The notes beneath the pieces were generated by a model, which was given only the letters and a program-made list of their open reading frames with translations, searched no databases and was not told the origin of the DNA. A DNA stretch of 64,000 bases from JBEKCP01 sp049509515. GTDB taxonomy: Bacteria > Planctomycetota > Planctomycetia > Pirellulales > Thermoguttaceae. The position numbers and the translations under genes are program-made. This document shows, one piece after another, positions 61,761 through 64,000 of the stretch; position 1 is the stretch's first letter, and each line of letters opens with the position of its first letter. Location: assembly GCA_049509515.1 (NCBI GenBank), contig JBEKZV010000010.1:47632-111631 (forward strand). Direction: 5' to 3'.

Positions 61761-62909
61761 TCACGCCAGTTCCGGAACGTCTACCCAGCGGCGCTCCCGC
61801 CAGGATTGCAGGCCCAGCTCGGCCAACTGCACGCCCTTGGCCCCTTCCAATAGGCTCCAGCGAAACGGCCCGCCGGCCACCACGTGCTTGAGGAACAGCT
61901 CCCACTCGACCTTGAAGGCGTTGTCGTAGTGTACGTTGCTGGGCACCGTCTGCCAGCCGGCGTAGAAGTCGATGGGCTGGTCGATGTCCGGGTTCCAGAC
62001 GGGCTTGGGGGTGAACGCGTCGTGTTGCACGCGGCACTCGCGGAGCCCGGCCACCGCGCTGCCCTCCGTGCCGTCCACTTGGATCGTCAGCAGGTCGTCC
62101 CGCCGCACCCGCACGCACCAGGAGGAATTGAACTGCACGGGCACGCCGCTGCGGAGGCGGAAGATGGCGTAGGCGGCGTCGTCGGCGGTGCAATCGAAGG
62201 GCCGGCCCTGCTCGTCGACCCGCCGCGGGACGTGCGTCGCCCCCAGGGCCACCAGCGACTCGATCTCGCCGAAGAGGTTGTCGATCACGTACCGCCAGTG
62301 GCAGAACATGTCGAGGATCAGGCTGCCGCCGTCCTCGCGGCGATAGTTCCAGGTGGGCCGCTGGCAGGGCTGGCGCACGCCGTCGAAGACCCAATAGCCG
62401 AACTCGCCGCGGACCGCCAGGATCCGGCCGAAGAAGTTGTGGTCGATCAGCGCTTTCAGCTTCAGCAGACCCGGCAGCCAAAGCTTGTCCTGGACCACGC
62501 CGTGTTTCACGCCCGCCCGCGTGGCTTCCCGGGCCAGGGCCAGGGCCTCGGCCGCGGTGGTGGCCGTGGGCTTCTCGGCATAGATGTGCTTGCCGGCGGC
62601 GATGGCCTTGCGGACGCACGCCGCCCGCAGGTCGGTCGATAGGGCGTCGAAGTAGACCGAATAGCGGCTGTCGCCCAGGGCGGCGTCCAGGTCGGTGGTG
62701 AACCGCTCGATCCGCTGCGCGTCGGCCAGGGCCTTGAGCTTGCCGGCGTTGCGGCCCACCAGGATCGGCTCCGGCAGGATGGTTTCGTCCGGGCCGATGG
62801 GGATGCCCCCCTGCGCGCGGATCGCCAGGATCGAGCGGACCAGGTGCTGGTTGGTCCCCATCCGCCCGGTGACGCCGTTCATGATGATGCCGACGGTGTG
62901 GGTTTTCAT
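61761..62909 (-). CDS. Gfo/Idh/MocA-family oxidoreductase
   Basis: A 382-residue NAD(P)-dependent dehydrogenase. The N-terminal Rossmann fold starts TVGIIMNGVTGRMGTNQHLV. The conserved EKP is in HIYAEKPTATT. The second half holds the substrate domain (GGSLILDMFCHWRYVIDNLF, with Asp and His in the catalytic helix). It acts on a sugar or inositol-type substrate. The isomerase gene lies just upstream on the same strand, which suggests one catabolic pathway. Confidence 0.9.
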   Translation of the reverse strand: MKTHTVGIIMNGVTGRMGTNQHLVRSILAIRAQGGIPIGPDETILPEPILVGRNAGKLKALADAQRIERFTTDLDAALGDSRYSVYFDALSTDLRAACVRKAIAAGKHIYAEKPTATTAAEALALAREATRAGVKHGVVQDKLWLPGLLKLKALIDHNFFGRILAVRGEFGYWVFDGVRQPCQRPTWNYRREDGGSLILDMFCHWRYVIDNLFGEIESLVALGATHVPRRVDEQGRPFDCTADDAAYAIFRLRSGVPVQFNSSWCVRVRRDDLLTIQVDGTEGSAVAGLRECRVQHDAFTPKPVWNPDIDQPIDFYAGWQTVPSNVHYDNAFKVEWELFLKHVVAGGPFRWSLLEGAKGVQLAELGLQSWRERRWVDVPELA

Positions 62910-62910
62910 A

Positions 62911-62991
62911 GGTGTCAGGCGTCAGGCGTCAGGTGTTAGGTGTCAGTCTCCGCCTTCGTTCTGACACCTGACACCTTACACCTTACACCTT
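62911..62991. repeat. Heptanucleotide-type repeats (GTCAGGC / ACACCTT)
   Basis: GTCAGGC, GTCAGGC, GTCAGGT, GTTAGGT units face CTGACAC/CTTACAC units, so the tract can pair with itself. It lies between the isomerase and oxidoreductase genes. Confidence 0.8.
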
Positions 62992-62996
62992 CGTTC

Positions 62997-63830
62997 TCAC
63001 GCATGCGCCAGGTACGCCGCCTGGATCTTCGCCAGGAAGGCGGCCTGGTCGGTGGCCCAATAGCGGTTGGAGAATATCTCGACCTCGATCATGCCGTTGA
63101 AGCCGGCCTGCTCGACCCAATCGCGGATCTGACGGAGCGGGATGCAACCTTCGCCCATCAGGCCGCGGTCGTTCAAGAGGTCCTCGGTGGGGGTCCGCCA
63201 GTCGCAGACGTGGAAGGCCCACAGCCGCCCGCTGCGGCCGCACCGCTGGATCTGGGCCTGCAGCTCGGGGTCCCACCACACGTGATACACGTCCACGGCC
63301 ACGCCCACCTGGGGCAAGGCCAGCCGGTCGCACAGGTCGTTGGCCTGCCGGAGCGTGTTGACGGCGGACCGGGCGTCGGCATACACCGGGTGCAGCGGCT
63401 CGACGGCCAGGCGGACCTTGGCCTGTGCCGCGCGGTCGGCCACCGCCGCGATGCCGTCGGCGATCTGGCCGCGGGACACTTCCAGCGGCTGCCCGGGCAC
63501 GGCCCCGCACACCAGGACGATGAGCGGGGCCCCAAGGACCTCGGCCTCGTCGAGCGCCCGTAGGTTCTCGTCGATGGCGGCCTGGCGGCCGGCCGCATCC
63601 CGGGCGGGAAAGAACCCGCCGCGGCAGAGCGAGACGACCTCCAGGCCGGCGTCGCGCAATTCCCGGCCGACCCGGGCGACATCCTGCCCTTCGAGCCATT
63701 GCCGCCATACCGTTACCCCCCGCACGCCCGCCGCCGCATAGCGCCGCGTGGCCTCCGCGATCGTCCACGGCCGGGTGGTGATCGTGTGCAGGCACAGCCG
63801 CGAGAAGTCAACTAGCGGGGTGACGGACAT
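62997..63830 (-). CDS. Sugar-phosphate isomerase/epimerase (xylose-isomerase-like TIM barrel)
   Basis: A 277-residue protein. ATG 63830 has GGAG six bases upstream. Metal-ligand pattern: RLAVEPLHP (Glu), VGVAVDVYHVWWDPEL (Asp, His), LWAFHVCDW (His), and MIEVEIFSN (Glu). It is likely a sugar or inositol epimerase/isomerase working with the oxidoreductase encoded downstream. Confidence 0.9.
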   Translation of the reverse strand: MSVTPLVDFSRLCLHTITTRPWTIAEATRRYAAAGVRGVTVWRQWLEGQDVARVGRELRDAGLEVVSLCRGGFFPARDAAGRQAAIDENLRALDEAEVLGAPLIVLVCGAVPGQPLEVSRGQIADGIAAVADRAAQAKVRLAVEPLHPVYADARSAVNTLRQANDLCDRLALPQVGVAVDVYHVWWDPELQAQIQRCGRSGRLWAFHVCDWRTPTEDLLNDRGLMGEGCIPLRQIRDWVEQAGFNGMIEVEIFSNRYWATDQAAFLAKIQAAYLAHA

Positions 63831-63928
63831 TTGGGGCTCCGGGGGGAATGATCCAATACGCAATGAGCGGCGGGGTTAACACGTTTAGCGGGCGGGCTTG
63901 CCCCAATACCGTTCAAGATAGGCGCAAA

Positions 63929-63986
63929 CCACAGCCTCCTGCTATCTTAGGTTAATGCACATTGACCTATAGCAAGGAGGCTGTGG
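63929..63986. promoter_or_regulatory. Long hairpin that includes the ribosome-binding site of the gene at the window end
   Basis: CCACAGCCTCC (63929-63939) pairs with GGAGGCTGTGG (63976-63986). Pairing continues inward through GCTAT/ATAGC and AGGT/ACCT to a small loop. The AAGGAGG of the following gene lies in the 3' arm. Such hairpins often hide the ribosome-binding site of transposase genes. Confidence 0.7.
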
Positions 63987-63988
63987 CG

Positions 63989-64000
63989 ATGCGACAAGGA
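63989..64000 (+). CDS. Start of a gene cut by the window end (possible transposase)
   Basis: ATG CGA CAA GGA (MRQG) follows AAGGAGG by eight bases. Only four codons are visible. The preceding palindrome suggests a mobile element, but the product cannot be identified. Confidence 0.35.

Overview
The window is high-GC chromosomal DNA, most likely from a planctomycete of the Pirellulales type. That placement is inference: it rests on the gene families present (DUF4091/GH123-like and GH10 secreted enzymes, repeated UroD-like, Gfo/Idh/MocA and sugar-isomerase proteins, a ROK kinase, a PPi-type phosphofructokinase), on frequent GTG/TTG starts, and on intergenic spaces full of short repeats. No rRNA or tRNA gene and no CRISPR array was seen.

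Region 1 (108-12,507, minus strand) is a complete Tad (tight adherence) pilus locus. Transcription runs from two tandem Flp pilin genes through a newly noticed 35-residue membrane peptide, the prepilin peptidase cpaA, cpaB, the secretin cpaC, cpaE/tadZ, the ATPase cpaF, tadB and tadC, to a secreted OmpA-like protein and a TPR protein. The two pilin genes lie in a duplicated unit (promoter, leader, gene, terminator). The distal copy carries a well-formed cyclic-di-GMP-I (GEMM-I) riboswitch in its leader and the proximal copy does not. A 72-bp palindromic element has inserted between cpaF and tadB, flanked by a 14-bp duplication that keeps the tadB ribosome-binding site.

Region 2 (12,896-21,607) is housekeeping: hemC, a coiled-coil zinc-ribbon protein, rpoD and dnaG (the macromolecular-synthesis pair), a UPF0104-type membrane protein, a small serine/threonine kinase whose start codon was duplicated by a second copy of the 72-bp element, and bacterioferritin.

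Region 3 (21,855-29,095) is sugar and amino-acid metabolism: a UroD-like protein, an SIS-domain protein with a GATase-like partner, PPi-type phosphofructokinase, a ROK glucokinase and dapA.

Region 4 (29,265-46,859) is accessory. It holds an unusual 893-residue protein that joins a papain/C39-like domain to a xylose-isomerase-like TIM barrel, a dapA 3' remnant, a GH123-like enzyme with a homologous companion, a broken secreted-protein gene, a CAP-domain protein, a paired M16 peptidase set, a GNAT protein, a PQQ-type propeller, a GH10 xylanase, and an RND-type porter that has lost its transporter membrane domain.

Region 5 (47,193-58,203) has a sigma-54 activator, then a minus-strand run gltX - phd-type antitoxin - vapC - glnS. 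The gltX frame continues without a stop into a C-terminal domain of about 470 residues with a HEPN-type R-x4-H motif. Upstream lies a two-gene RloA/RloB-like (AbiL-type) set. An aminoacyl-tRNA synthetase fused to a putative RNase domain, with a toxin-antitoxin pair lodged between gltX and glnS, is the strongest candidate here for an undescribed system.

Region 6 (58,544-64,000) has a CNNM/CorC-type transporter, a second UroD-like protein, a GNAT protein, a Gfo/Idh/MocA oxidoreductase, a sugar isomerase, and at the edge the start of a gene whose ribosome-binding site sits inside a long hairpin.

Throughout, intergenic DNA carries heptanucleotide tandem repeats and several dispersed palindromic families. 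Several genes take their stop codons from these repeats.
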